This document shows, in pieces, positions 30,401-38,518 of a stretch of DNA of 64,000 nucleotides. The position numbers were made by a program, and so were the translations under genes. The notes below the pieces were generated by a model. It saw nothing but the letters and a program-made list of their open reading frames with translations, ran no database searches and was not told the origin of the DNA. Positions within the stretch are counted from its first letter, which is position 1; each line of letters begins with the position of its first letter. Source of the DNA: Flavobacterium chryseum (lineage in GTDB: Bacteria > Bacteroidota > Bacteroidia > Flavobacteriales > Flavobacteriaceae); NCBI RefSeq assembly GCF_004362015.1, contig NZ_SNWW01000005.1, positions 124,001-188,000 on the forward strand, in the 5' to 3' direction.

Positions 30401-32157
30401 GAAACTGCTGTTAATGTTGTACTTCCTGAAACTGCCGAAACTGTAACCCCTGAAACCGGAGTTGCTCCGTTAAGAACTGTTCCGCTAACGGTGTAAGTTT
30501 GTTGAGTTCCATTAATAACAACGGCAGTTTGATTCACTGTAACATTGGTTAAAGTTACCGGAGTAAAAGTATAAGTCGCTTTTAAAGCTGTTAGTGTATA
30601 ATTTTGTCCCGAAGTTAAATTGCTGAATGTAAAATTACCACCTGTAGAAACTACTGTTTGCAATACTACATTACTAGCGTTACGCAATTCAACTGTAACA
30701 TCCGGAACTAAAGCTGCTCCGTTTTTTACAGAACCTGAAATGCTTACTGTTCCCGGAACAACACTTCCAAATGAAGTATCAACCTGAGTTAATAATGCAT
30801 TAGGAATTGAACCTCTGGTATCCTGAGATAATTCCCAAACCATACCTCCTGCAAGATTTCTTGATTTAATGTATTGCACTTTTAAATCCATCGATTGTTT
30901 ATCTTCATAAGAGATAAACTGTTTTAAAGTAGCATTGTATAAATAAGGAACTTTTGTTGTGTTATCAAAATAGCGTACCCATCCTGCAGAAGCTGCGGCT
31001 GGTGTAACTAACATTGTATTTGGATCTAAATAAGGATGTGAATTCGTAACCGGATTTCCGACTAAATCGCAAATTTCGATACTTCCTGATTTTTCGCAAG
31101 CTGCAGGTCCATCCCAGGTTCCCGTTGGATTTTGTGGATTTGTACATCCTGAAACTATATATCTTGGTGCAGAAACGAATAATCCGTTTGTGGAATTAGT
31201 GGCAACATTATCGAATTTTTTTCCATAGAAAGGCAATCCCATGATTAATTTATTAGCAGGAAAACCAACAACATTCAGAAATTGATTGGTTAATTCATCT
31301 AAAGATTCTGATTGTGTTGCACCATATAAGGGATCATTTGGATTTCCGCTTGCGTATAGTGGCGCATTGTAGCATGTTTTATCATACCAGTTTCCTCCAA
31401 AATCATATCCAAAATAAGTGATATAATCACAATAAGTCGAAATGTCTTCTGTCATTCCGTATTGTGCTCTGTTTGTTGGTCCTAAATATTGAGACGCAAC
31501 TTTACGAACATTGTTTCCGGCAGCAATTGTAACTAATTTATTCGGCATTGCCTGACGCATTGCTTTCAATAAATAAACTAAATTTTTGTTGTCGTCCGGG
31601 CTGTATTTTTGTGGAGGAATTGGGGCTCCGTTAATCACTTCGGTACCGTCTGTTCCTCCGGAAAGAGGATATTCCCAGTCGATATCAAATCCATCAATAA
31701 ATGGATACGTAACAATAAAGTTTGCCATGTCTGCAGCCAAAGCGGCTCTTGCTACAGGACTTGCAGCAATTGGAGAAAGATCCTGACCTTTTGTCCATCC
31801 TCCAACAGAGATTAGAATTTTTAAATGCGGATACTTTTCTTTTAACTTTTTCAAGTCATAAAAATTTCCTTTTACCGGAGCATCCCACGGGATTCCGCCT
31901 TCCATATGCTCAAAATCAGCATAGGTATCCAAACAATGCAATTTGGTATTCTCCGGATGGGCAGGATCAAAAGTTGTCCCATAAAAAGAATAATTCAAAT
32001 GCGTTATTTTACTTCCATCTATCTTCGGGACATTAAAATCCCGGGCATAAATAGACCATTGCGCATAATACCCTACTACTTTTTTTCCGTGAGCCGGTTG
32101 GGCCAACGCGAGTAAGGGAAACAGTAACAATAAAAGCAATCTGTAATAATGTTTCAT
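27418..32157 (-). CDS. chiA: ChiA, secreted two-domain GH18 chitinase
   Basis: 1579 residues, the size of F. johnsoniae ChiA. Signal peptide (1-19), first GH18 domain (about 24-460) with DGFDIDWE at 155-162 (catalytic Glu162), a middle region of about 600 residues, second GH18 domain (about 1135-1490) with DGVDIDFE at 1258-1265 (Glu1265), and a C-terminal T9SS type A sorting domain (about 1500-1579). The middle holds several carboxypeptidase-regulatory-like/Ig-like modules and a tandem copy of a 106-residue unit. It is secreted by T9SS and cuts crystalline chitin outside the cell. It is the last gene of the locus in the minus direction, 485 bases after the GH20 gene, with no visible operator. 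Confidence 0.95.
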   Translation of the reverse strand: MKHYYRLLLLLLFPLLALAQPAHGKKVVGYYAQWSIYARDFNVPKIDGSKITHLNYSFYGTTFDPAHPENTKLHCLDTYADFEHMEGGIPWDAPVKGNFYDLKKLKEKYPHLKILISVGGWTKGQDLSPIAASPVARAALAADMANFIVTYPFIDGFDIDWEYPLSGGTDGTEVINGAPIPPQKYSPDDNKNLVYLLKAMRQAMPNKLVTIAAGNNVRKVASQYLGPTNRAQYGMTEDISTYCDYITYFGYDFGGNWYDKTCYNAPLYASGNPNDPLYGATQSESLDELTNQFLNVVGFPANKLIMGLPFYGKKFDNVATNSTNGLFVSAPRYIVSGCTNPQNPTGTWDGPAACEKSGSIEICDLVGNPVTNSHPYLDPNTMLVTPAAASAGWVRYFDNTTKVPYLYNATLKQFISYEDKQSMDLKVQYIKSRNLAGGMVWELSQDTRGSIPNALLTQVDTSFGSVVPGTVSISGSVKNGAALVPDVTVELRNASNVVLQTVVSTGGNFTFSNLTSGQNYTLTALKATYTFTPVTLTNVTVNQTAVVINGTQQTYTVSGTVLNGATPVSGVTVSAVSGSTTLTAVSNASGVYSIAGLGAGLNFTVTAAKSGFSYTPASTVYTAINANKTLNFAQGAAVVNYTVSGTVLNNSTPVSGVTVTASFTGGSYSAVTNASGVYSLSLPSGGNYTVTAALAGQTYTPASTVYTNLTANKTLNFTQDIIVVPSSKISGTVKNGTTPVAGAKVEIVLPWTDSTHNWKSVIAITDAQGKYSFDNSVVAGYTTVTSLKLNSWENGEVAYYPNNLANFAVPANPTVYNFNTSSTAKSALAAAVNLISGTVKNGTTPVAGAKVEIVLPWTDNTHNWKSVLATTDASGNYTFDNSVVAGYTQILSLKLNSWENGEVTYYPNNLTNFAVPTTPTVYNFNRQAVVATKPVVTITAPTASAIAINLGSSINFVASVGLSAVDATTISSVVFSLDGQSLSATNSSGTYTAIWTPAANQFSVAHTLTVTATASNGTTDSKTYSFTLNCSGSNCPNSLPVITWNSPSNTTVNQSSFQVVPISVTAVDSNGSVSGVTITINGGTFNMTAGANNTYTYNFTPSAYQDYPVVIKATDNQSGVTTLNNTIKIAPVSSNRFIPLPSKIILGYAHSWENAGAPFLYFSQMVGSKFNVVDYSFVETVNRDGYTPLLTTNDTRYLTNGVFNKQLLKNDIKSLRDSGVPVIVSIGGQNGHVVLDNVTQKNIFVNGLKAIIDEYQFDGVDIDFEGGSMNFNAGGLRDISYAGISAYPRLKNVVDAFKELKAHYGPGFLLTAAPETQYVQGGYSTYTDTFGSFLPIIQNLRNELDLLAVQLYNTGGENGLDGQYYGSAKKANMVTALTDMIIKGYNIATTGMRFDGLPPSKVLIALPACPSAAGSGYLTPAEGISAMHYLRTGTTFSGRTYTMQPGGPYPSLRGLMTWSVNWDASSCGNSSELSKAYAAYFASQSAAKTLALDDISSKSSATIAYFKNNALSVSNENEEIAQVDVFNVLGQNLVSHRNVQNNKEVLLQSQSFSSKQLFLVVVTDKAGNKKSFKVMNFLN
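29383..29973 (-). repeat. Tandem duplication inside chiA
   Basis: Two copies of a module repeat with a period of 318 bp (106 residues), each containing GTVKNGTTPVAGAKVEI, NWKSV and SLKLNSWENGEV. The copies are very alike at DNA level, so the duplication is fairly recent. The modules lie between the catalytic domains and may be spacers or chitin-binding. Confidence 0.9.
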
Positions 32158-32642
32158 AATTAATTAATATTGGTTAATAGAAAATAAATAGTCCAATTAC
32201 AATAGATTACATGTCAATAAACACATAAAATACAACAATCGGGGTTCAATAATTTGCGAATAAAAAACATCGCAACTCATTGGAAATTAATTCATATTAT
32301 TTCTATAAATAAATATTACTATTACTGATCTGCCATAATCATTAGTAAATAGTAAGTAGGCTTATTTATATACTTTTAAAAATTAGTTGTGGAACATAAA
32401 ATGATGAATTTGGAGAACTCATCAATCTAAATACTTTAATGGTCATGTTTTTATTCTGCTATTTGGTTTTAAGTGTTAATACTCTTTTGATGGTTATTTT
32501 TTTAATGATTTGGTTATTTTTAAAAGGCTGAAAAAGTATTTTAGAAGTTTTATAATTACCTCTACCAGAATTTCTGATAGAGATAATTAAAACACTAAAA
32601 CAAATGGTAACTTAAACTTCTATACTAATTCAAACCAAACTT
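32158..32642. other. Intergenic region upstream of chiA
   Basis: 485 AT-rich bases between GH20 and chiA. No gene was found, nor a copy of the GTTkGT repeat/TAAATTTA arrangement seen before both susC genes. One long palindrome (32554-32588) sits 54 bases after the GH20 stop. The chiA promoter must lie in the remaining 390 bases but was not identified. Confidence 0.6.
32554..32588 (-). terminator. 35-bp palindrome after GH20
   Basis: Arms of 17 bases (32554-32570 and 32572-32588) are inverted copies; on the minus-strand RNA the only two irregular positions become G-U pairs. It lies 54 bases after the GH20 stop. No T-run follows, so it may end or process the GH20 transcript or bind protein. 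Confidence 0.6.
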
Positions 32643-34709
32643 TTATATTAATTTCTTTAAGCTATTATAAACTGCTAACTCCACATCTGCATGTTCTTTT
32701 GTGTTACATTGCTCGATTAAGTTTTTTAAATCTTCTGATTTTAAAGTCGATTTATTATCTAAAACAAACAACAATTCCTGCGAAGCATCAGTTAATTTTT
32801 TTGATAAAGGTAAAAGCGCCTGAACTAATGGTGCGTTTGCACTTAGCTCAATTAAACCTTTGTTTACGGCAATCCATTTATTAAAAAATCCTATAATTCG
32901 TGTTTTATTTTCAGGCGTTTTATTGGCTAAATATTTTGTTACAGCTTCATCAAAAGCTAAAGCGTCTTTGGCATCGGGCGTGCAGGCATCTGCAAAAAGT
33001 GTCAACGGAGAATACATTTGATATTCTGTTCCACCTTTATTTCTGGTATATCCTTTTAATGGCTCACAAACATTAGAAAATTCGTTAAGCGATTTTATAT
33101 TTTGATTATTTGCAATGTTTCTTAAGATAACAGCTCTGTTGCGAATGTGCGTTAATCCTAATTCTTCTAATCTAAAAGAAACGGTTTCAAGACGTTTGCG
33201 CATGTTGGCTACATCTTTAACATCTTCTGCTGACCAAAGTCTTTCTGCAATGGCAGCTGTTCTTGGCCAAACTCTTGAATCTAATGTTGTTGGCGTTGCA
33301 AGTTCTGTCCACATTGTAGCTTCTCCGCCCAGAATTCTCGCTTTTTCTTCTGCAGATAAATCAGCTCCTTTTGGCATCGGATCGTTTAAATAATGGCTTT
33401 CAACCGGATACATTAAGTCAATATAATAACCGTTTGACAATACTGTTTTATAACCTTTTTTAACGGCATCTACTAATGATTGTCCTGGAGCAACACCTTC
33501 ATTAGGACCTCTCCATGAATGAATAATAGCTTCTTTTGACATGTTTTTTGTCAAAATTTCTTCCCATCCCATCAATTGTTTTCCGTGTTTTTTAAGCATC
33601 GGAACCAATTGCATTGTAAAATACGTTTGCAATTCGTGGTTTGTCGCTAGCTTATTTTTCTTTTTAAATTCTTGTATTTTTGGATTTGCGTCCCAATCTT
33701 TCCCTTCGTTTTCATCTCCCCCGATATGAAAATAAGACCCGGGAAATAATGGGCACACTTCATCGAATATTTCACTCAATAATTGATATGTTTTAGGATT
33801 TGAAGGATCTAATGTTGGCGAAAAAATACCTGCATTTCTTTCAATTCCATAGGTCGCAATTGCGGTTCCCTGAATATTTTTTTCCTGAGTTCCTCCGTTT
33901 ATTGTCATCACTTTGCTACCTATTTCCGGGTAAGCGGTAAGTATTGAAGAGCCATGACCGGGAACATCTATTTCCGGAACGATCAAAATACCGCGCTCAT
34001 CAGCATATTTTACGATATTTTTAATTTCCTCTTGTGTGTAGTATTCTCCATCTGAAGCTAATTCTATTAGCTTTTTGTGTTTTTTCATTTCGATTCTCCA
34101 ACCCTGATCGTCTACTAAATGCCAGTGAAAGACATTCATTTTCATGGCAGCCAATGCATCAATATTTCTTTTAATAACATCTACAGGCTGAAAATGTCTT
34201 GCGGCATCGATCATTAAACCTCTCCATGTAAATCTTGGAAAATCTGAGATTTGTGCATTCGGAAAATAAAATGAAGTACTGTTATTCTGCAACATTTGCA
34301 ATAAGGTTTCAAGTGCGTGTAAGGCGCCTAAATCGCTGGTTGCATTTATTGTAATTCTATTTTGTTTGATGTCTAAATGATAACTTTCATCTTCGTATAA
34401 ACCAATTTTACCACTTTTAGTACAATTTATTTGAACCTCAGCTGTTGGAACTTCATTTAATTTTTGAATAAATCCCTGTTCGAAAAAAATACCGGTTCTA
34501 CCATCTAAGCGACGTAAAAAACGAGTTACTCCTCCAAAAATTCTTGGGTTTGGGTTTCCGGTAATGTTTACTTTAAAATTTTTAGTTAAAGCAAAATTCC
34601 CTTCGTTTAATACAACACTTTGCGGCCAAGGCATAAGATTTAGCTGCTCTTTTTGAATTTGAGCACTAGAAGTTAAACCCGCTAATAGTAGGACTAATAA
34701 ATATTTCAT
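32643..34709 (-). CDS. GH20 beta-N-acetylhexosaminidase
   Basis: 688 residues. Signal peptide (cleavage near SSAQ, residue 16), N-terminal GH20b domain (about 25-150), catalytic TIM barrel (about 155-500) with FHIGGDENEG, the Asp332-Glu333 catalytic pair for substrate-assisted hydrolysis, plus FTWRGLMIDAARHF and WHLVDDQGW signatures. A C-terminal helical part follows. It removes terminal GlcNAc from chitooligosaccharides, most likely in the periplasm. It matches the GH20 of the F. johnsoniae chitin locus in position. A 157-base gap to the NagB fusion upstream carries a hairpin. Confidence 0.95.
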   Translation of the reverse strand: MKYLLVLLLAGLTSSAQIQKEQLNLMPWPQSVVLNEGNFALTKNFKVNITGNPNPRIFGGVTRFLRRLDGRTGIFFEQGFIQKLNEVPTAEVQINCTKSGKIGLYEDESYHLDIKQNRITINATSDLGALHALETLLQMLQNNSTSFYFPNAQISDFPRFTWRGLMIDAARHFQPVDVIKRNIDALAAMKMNVFHWHLVDDQGWRIEMKKHKKLIELASDGEYYTQEEIKNIVKYADERGILIVPEIDVPGHGSSILTAYPEIGSKVMTINGGTQEKNIQGTAIATYGIERNAGIFSPTLDPSNPKTYQLLSEIFDEVCPLFPGSYFHIGGDENEGKDWDANPKIQEFKKKNKLATNHELQTYFTMQLVPMLKKHGKQLMGWEEILTKNMSKEAIIHSWRGPNEGVAPGQSLVDAVKKGYKTVLSNGYYIDLMYPVESHYLNDPMPKGADLSAEEKARILGGEATMWTELATPTTLDSRVWPRTAAIAERLWSAEDVKDVANMRKRLETVSFRLEELGLTHIRNRAVILRNIANNQNIKSLNEFSNVCEPLKGYTRNKGGTEYQMYSPLTLFADACTPDAKDALAFDEAVTKYLANKTPENKTRIIGFFNKWIAVNKGLIELSANAPLVQALLPLSKKLTDASQELLFVLDNKSTLKSEDLKNLIEQCNTKEHADVELAVYNSLKKLI

Positions 34710-34769
34710 TTGATTTTTTTTGAAAGATGTTATCCGGAGACAACATTAATAATGTGTAAAGAAAACAAG

Positions 34770-34820
34770 TTCAGAATGATTTATATTGAATCTCACTAAT
34801 CGCAATAAGATCATTCTGAA
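34770..34820 (-). promoter_or_regulatory. Inverted repeat between nagB and GH20
   Basis: A perfect 11-bp inverted repeat (34770-34780 and 34810-34820) with a 29-base loop that can extend the stem imperfectly (CAATA-type pairing). It lies in the 157-base junction and is probably an RNA hairpin acting on the transcript. Confidence 0.6.
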
Positions 34821-34866
34821 TTTTGTAGTTTGATTCGCTCTCACCCGAATCGGTTTTAAAACAACG

Positions 34867-36804
34867 CTAATAATCAAAACGCTTAAACGCCTCGATAGCT
34901 TCATATTCAGCCAAACCTAATTCATCGTATAAGATGGCTGTATTTTTATTACGGTCTTCTGCCCTAACCCAAAACTCTCTTGAATCGTTTCCTTGAAACA
35001 TAACTCTGTCTTTTTGAGATTGATGGTATAAAATGGCATGACGTTTCAATAATACTTCTGATGGAGAAAGCGGCACTGCCATATCAATTTCATTAATATC
35101 CCATTCCTGCCATGCTCCTCTGTACAACCATAACCAGCAATCATCCATATAAGATTGTGATTTTAGTTCCTTCATTGCTGCAAATATGGCGTTTAGGCAA
35201 ACTTCATGCGTACCGTGCGGATCAGCAAGATCGCCTGCAGCAAATACCTGATGCGGTTTTATCTGATCAATTATATTTTTTACAATAGCAATATCTTCGG
35301 CGCCTAAAGGGTTTTTCTTAACTTGTCCTGTTTCGTAAAAAGGAAGATCTAAAAAGTGCGTATTTGTATCTTTTAATCCAATATATCTTGTTGCAGCATA
35401 CGATTCTCTTCTTCTGATAAGTCCTTTTAATTTTCGAACTTCTAAAGAATCAATTTGATTTTCTGATTTATTATTCAAAAAATCAATTACAGATTTAAAG
35501 TTGATTCCGGTGGCTGCATCGCCAACAAAATCTTTAGCAACCTCAGCAAATTTTAATGCTTCGTCATCTGTAACTGCTATATTTCCGGAGGTTTGATATA
35601 CAACGTGTACATCATGACCTTGTTTTATCAATTTTGAAAAAGTTCCTCCCATAGAAATCACATCATCATCCGGATGCGGACTAAAAAGAATTACTCGTTT
35701 TTTTGCAGGATTGGCTCTTTCCGGTCGATGTGAATCGTCTGTATTTGGTTTTCCACCCGGCCATCCTGTAATGGTATGTTGCAATACGTTAAACATATTG
35801 ATGTTCAAATCGTAAGCAGAACCTTCTTGTGCCAATAGATCAGACATTCCGTTGTTATTGTAATCTCTGTCTGTTAATTTTAATATAGATTGTTTCGTTT
35901 TTTGGCATAACCAAACAATCGCTTTGCTTTTTAATTCTTGTGTCCAAATACATTCTCCTACTAACCAAGGCGTTTTAAAACGCGTTAATTCTGTAGCTGC
36001 AGACTGATCTAAAACGAAAGTTGCATTAGGGTGATTTTGTAAAAATGTAGCAGGAACTTCTGAACTAATATCGCCCTGAATAGTTCTTTTGACGATATCG
36101 GCTTTGTTTTGTCCCCAAGCCATTAATACAATTCTTTTTGATCTCATAATGGTAGAAACTCCCATGGTAATTGCTCTTTTCGGAACATTATCTATACCAT
36201 TAAAGTCAGATGAAGCATCTACTCTTGTAATGTGATCCAGTGTAATAATTCTGGTACCCGAATTTATGTGCGATCCCGGTTCGTTGAAACCTACGTGACC
36301 TGTACGTCCGATACCTAATAATTGAAAGTCAAGGCCTCCAACGCTTTTAATATTCATTTCATAGTCGATACAATACTGATTTAATTCATCAATAGCTATA
36401 TTACCATCCGGAATATTAACGTTTTCAGGTCTAATGTCAATATGATTAAAAAGATGCTGATGCATGAAATAATGGTAGCTCTGATTGTTCTCTTTTGTCA
36501 TTGGATAATATTCATCCAGATTAAAAGTGATTACATTGCTAAAACTCAAGCCCTCTTTTCTGTGCATCCTAACCAGTTCCTCATAAACTTTTATAGGAGA
36601 AGATCCTGTAGCTAAACCTAATACGCAAGATTTACCTTTCTCTTGTTTGGTTCTAATAAGTTGTGCAATTTCCTGCGCAACAATTATTGAAGCTTCGGCA
36701 GAACTTTTGAAAATTTCATTGTGGATTTTCTCAAATCTGGTTTCTTCAAATTTCCCCGCACTTTTGTAGCTGATATCAGGTTTTATTTCTAAAGCACTTT
36801 TCAT
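34867..36804 (-). CDS. nagB: NagB-PIG-L fusion: glucosamine-6-phosphate deaminase
   Basis: 645 residues, more than twice the usual NagB length. The first part (about 25-300) is a glucosamine-6-phosphate deaminase: LGLATGSSPIKVYEEL, TFNLDEYYPM (active-site Asp) and LGIGRTGHVGFNEPGSHI (active-site His). The last part (about 370-640) is a PIG-L/LmbE-type deacetylase-like domain with the zinc motif PHPDDD near residue 376. The enzyme turns GlcN-6-P into fructose-6-P and ammonia. The PIG-L part could supply N-deacetylase activity, but that is inference. The same fusion occurs in Bacteroidetes (BT_0258 type). No separate nagA is visible in the window. Confidence 0.9.
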   Translation of the reverse strand: MKSALEIKPDISYKSAGKFEETRFEKIHNEIFKSSAEASIIVAQEIAQLIRTKQEKGKSCVLGLATGSSPIKVYEELVRMHRKEGLSFSNVITFNLDEYYPMTKENNQSYHYFMHQHLFNHIDIRPENVNIPDGNIAIDELNQYCIDYEMNIKSVGGLDFQLLGIGRTGHVGFNEPGSHINSGTRIITLDHITRVDASSDFNGIDNVPKRAITMGVSTIMRSKRIVLMAWGQNKADIVKRTIQGDISSEVPATFLQNHPNATFVLDQSAATELTRFKTPWLVGECIWTQELKSKAIVWLCQKTKQSILKLTDRDYNNNGMSDLLAQEGSAYDLNINMFNVLQHTITGWPGGKPNTDDSHRPERANPAKKRVILFSPHPDDDVISMGGTFSKLIKQGHDVHVVYQTSGNIAVTDDEALKFAEVAKDFVGDAATGINFKSVIDFLNNKSENQIDSLEVRKLKGLIRRRESYAATRYIGLKDTNTHFLDLPFYETGQVKKNPLGAEDIAIVKNIIDQIKPHQVFAAGDLADPHGTHEVCLNAIFAAMKELKSQSYMDDCWLWLYRGAWQEWDINEIDMAVPLSPSEVLLKRHAILYHQSQKDRVMFQGNDSREFWVRAEDRNKNTAILYDELGLAEYEAIEAFKRFDY

Positions 36805-36840
36805 TTTTTTCTTTTTTGCTATTTACAATTTTGGTTTTTG

Positions 36841-36876
36841 AAATGGTATAAACAATTTGCATTGCTTATACCATTT
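36841..36876 (-). promoter_or_regulatory. Hairpin between susD I and nagB
   Basis: A perfect 11-bp stem (36841-36851 and 36866-36876) extended inside by CAAT/ATTG pairing (36853-36856 with 36861-36864). No T-run. It lies 43 bases after the susD I stop in a 114-base junction. A likely role is to protect the upstream susCD mRNA or reduce read-through into nagB. Confidence 0.65.
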
Positions 36877-36918
36877 ACTAACCAAACTTAAATTCTTATA
36901 ATCTTTTGATATTGTTTT

Positions 36919-38508
36919 TTAGAAATTTGGAGCTGTAGTATCCCACCAAAGTCTTGTTCCTCCTGTATCAGGACCACCTAATTTTGCAATTCCTGAATCG
37001 ACACCTCCTTTATTTAAAGATATTTCAGATTGTACAAAATTGATTCTTCTGACACCAAATTCAGTTGTAATTTTACCTCCACTTGTATTTTTAAGAACCG
37101 GAAATAATTTAGGATATCCAGTTCTTCTGTAATCAGACCATGCTTCTTGTCCTTCCGGGAAACCAGCTATCCACTTTTGAGTAATAATTTTTTGTAATTT
37201 AACTTCATTAGTTGCCGCGGCATCCCAAGCAATAGTAACATTATTTACTGCAGCAGAATTATTTATAGGGAAATTTGGATCAACATACGCTTTTGGCATT
37301 TTTACATTGTCTGTAATATATGCAGCTGCTCCTGAAGCTCCTCTTTGTTCAAATGAAGTTGTAATTCCTAATTCATACAATGATTTAGCATCTCCATCCA
37401 TATTCCATCCTCTTAATGCTCCTTCTGCTCTTAGAAAATAAGCCTCTGCAGTTGTCATCAAAACAATATTTTTAGATTTCACAACAGCTCCGATAGCTGA
37501 AAAATCCTGGTGATCTCCTTTAGCAGTAATTTCTATACCAGTACGTACTCCTTTATATTCTCCTGGAAATTGAGCCGAAGTATCAAAATAAGTTGCAATC
37601 CTAGGATCACTATAACCTCCTAAAATTGATTCCATATCGGCTCCCATACGAATATCTAACCAAGAACCACTAATAGTAGCAATAGGATTTGTATTAACAG
37701 GAGATTGAATCTGAAATAAATCAGCATTTGTTTTCATTACTCCAAATTTTTGAGCAACTGCTTTTTCAGCTTGAGTTTTAGCCAATGCCGGATCTACTTT
37801 TACAATTCGCATTGCTAATCTTAAACGTAATGTATTAGCAAACTTAATCCATTGTTCAAATTTTCCACCATAACCTGATAGATCTGTTTTACCAAAAGAC
37901 GCAGTTCCGTCATCACCAGCGTCGACTCTTTTTGTTAATTCAGCAACAGCAATATCTAATTCGGTAAACATCTGATTGTAAACTTCTTGTTGAGAATCAT
38001 AACCAATTGTAGGATCCGTGGTTCCATACTTTGAATATATAATAGGTCCAAAAGTATCTGTTACTCTATGCATACCTTCAACTTTTAATATCAGAGCGAG
38101 TGCATAAAACTGATCGTATTTGCCTTTTGATAACTGTTCAATATTGTATGCATTAAACATAACATTTGAATATGCAATACTCCAAATAAAGCCATTCCAG
38201 TTATCATTCAAATTATAAGTTGTATTGTTTGACCCTCCAAAAGGAGTAGGTGTAGCCATGTATCCAGACCAGATATCACTATTTAAACCTTGCTGTAACT
38301 GATATTGCCACTCTAATTGACTTGTTATTGTTTGAATATTATTAAATATTGGAGCAAAACCACCTTTGATGTGATTAAAATCCTGTTGAAATAATTCAGG
38401 CGTAATACCATTATTATTGGTATTAATCTCCTCAAAATTATCTGTACAACCTACTGTTGCAAATAATGACATGCAGACAGCTACTTTTGTTATATTATTT
38501 AGTTTCAT
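36919..38508 (-). CDS. SusD-like chitooligosaccharide-binding lipoprotein I
   Basis: 529 residues. Lipoprotein signal with Cys at residue 21 (ATVGC). Helical TPR-like core typical of SusD/RagB (SusD_like_2 branch), with PTIGYDSQQEVYNQMFTELDIAVAEL and a C-terminal WSDYRRTGYPKLFP. SusD proteins sit over the SusC barrel at the cell surface and help catch the glycan. It starts 10 bases after susC I, so the two are translated as a pair. It corresponds in position to one of the two SusD-like proteins of the F. johnsoniae chitin locus. Confidence 0.93.
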   Translation of the reverse strand: MKLNNITKVAVCMSLFATVGCTDNFEEINTNNNGITPELFQQDFNHIKGGFAPIFNNIQTITSQLEWQYQLQQGLNSDIWSGYMATPTPFGGSNNTTYNLNDNWNGFIWSIAYSNVMFNAYNIEQLSKGKYDQFYALALILKVEGMHRVTDTFGPIIYSKYGTTDPTIGYDSQQEVYNQMFTELDIAVAELTKRVDAGDDGTASFGKTDLSGYGGKFEQWIKFANTLRLRLAMRIVKVDPALAKTQAEKAVAQKFGVMKTNADLFQIQSPVNTNPIATISGSWLDIRMGADMESILGGYSDPRIATYFDTSAQFPGEYKGVRTGIEITAKGDHQDFSAIGAVVKSKNIVLMTTAEAYFLRAEGALRGWNMDGDAKSLYELGITTSFEQRGASGAAAYITDNVKMPKAYVDPNFPINNSAAVNNVTIAWDAAATNEVKLQKIITQKWIAGFPEGQEAWSDYRRTGYPKLFPVLKNTSGGKITTEFGVRRINFVQSEISLNKGGVDSGIAKLGGPDTGGTRLWWDTTAPNF

Positions 38509-38518
38509 GTTTTTAATT

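Noticed and set aside
32158..32642. A LytTR-type operator before chiA
   Set aside because: No pair of GTTkGT words 21 bp apart and no TAAATTTA at the right distance was found on the proper strand.
34867..36804. The NagB protein as two genes joined by a missing stop
   Set aside because: The fusion is continuous and the same two-domain protein is known from other Bacteroidetes.
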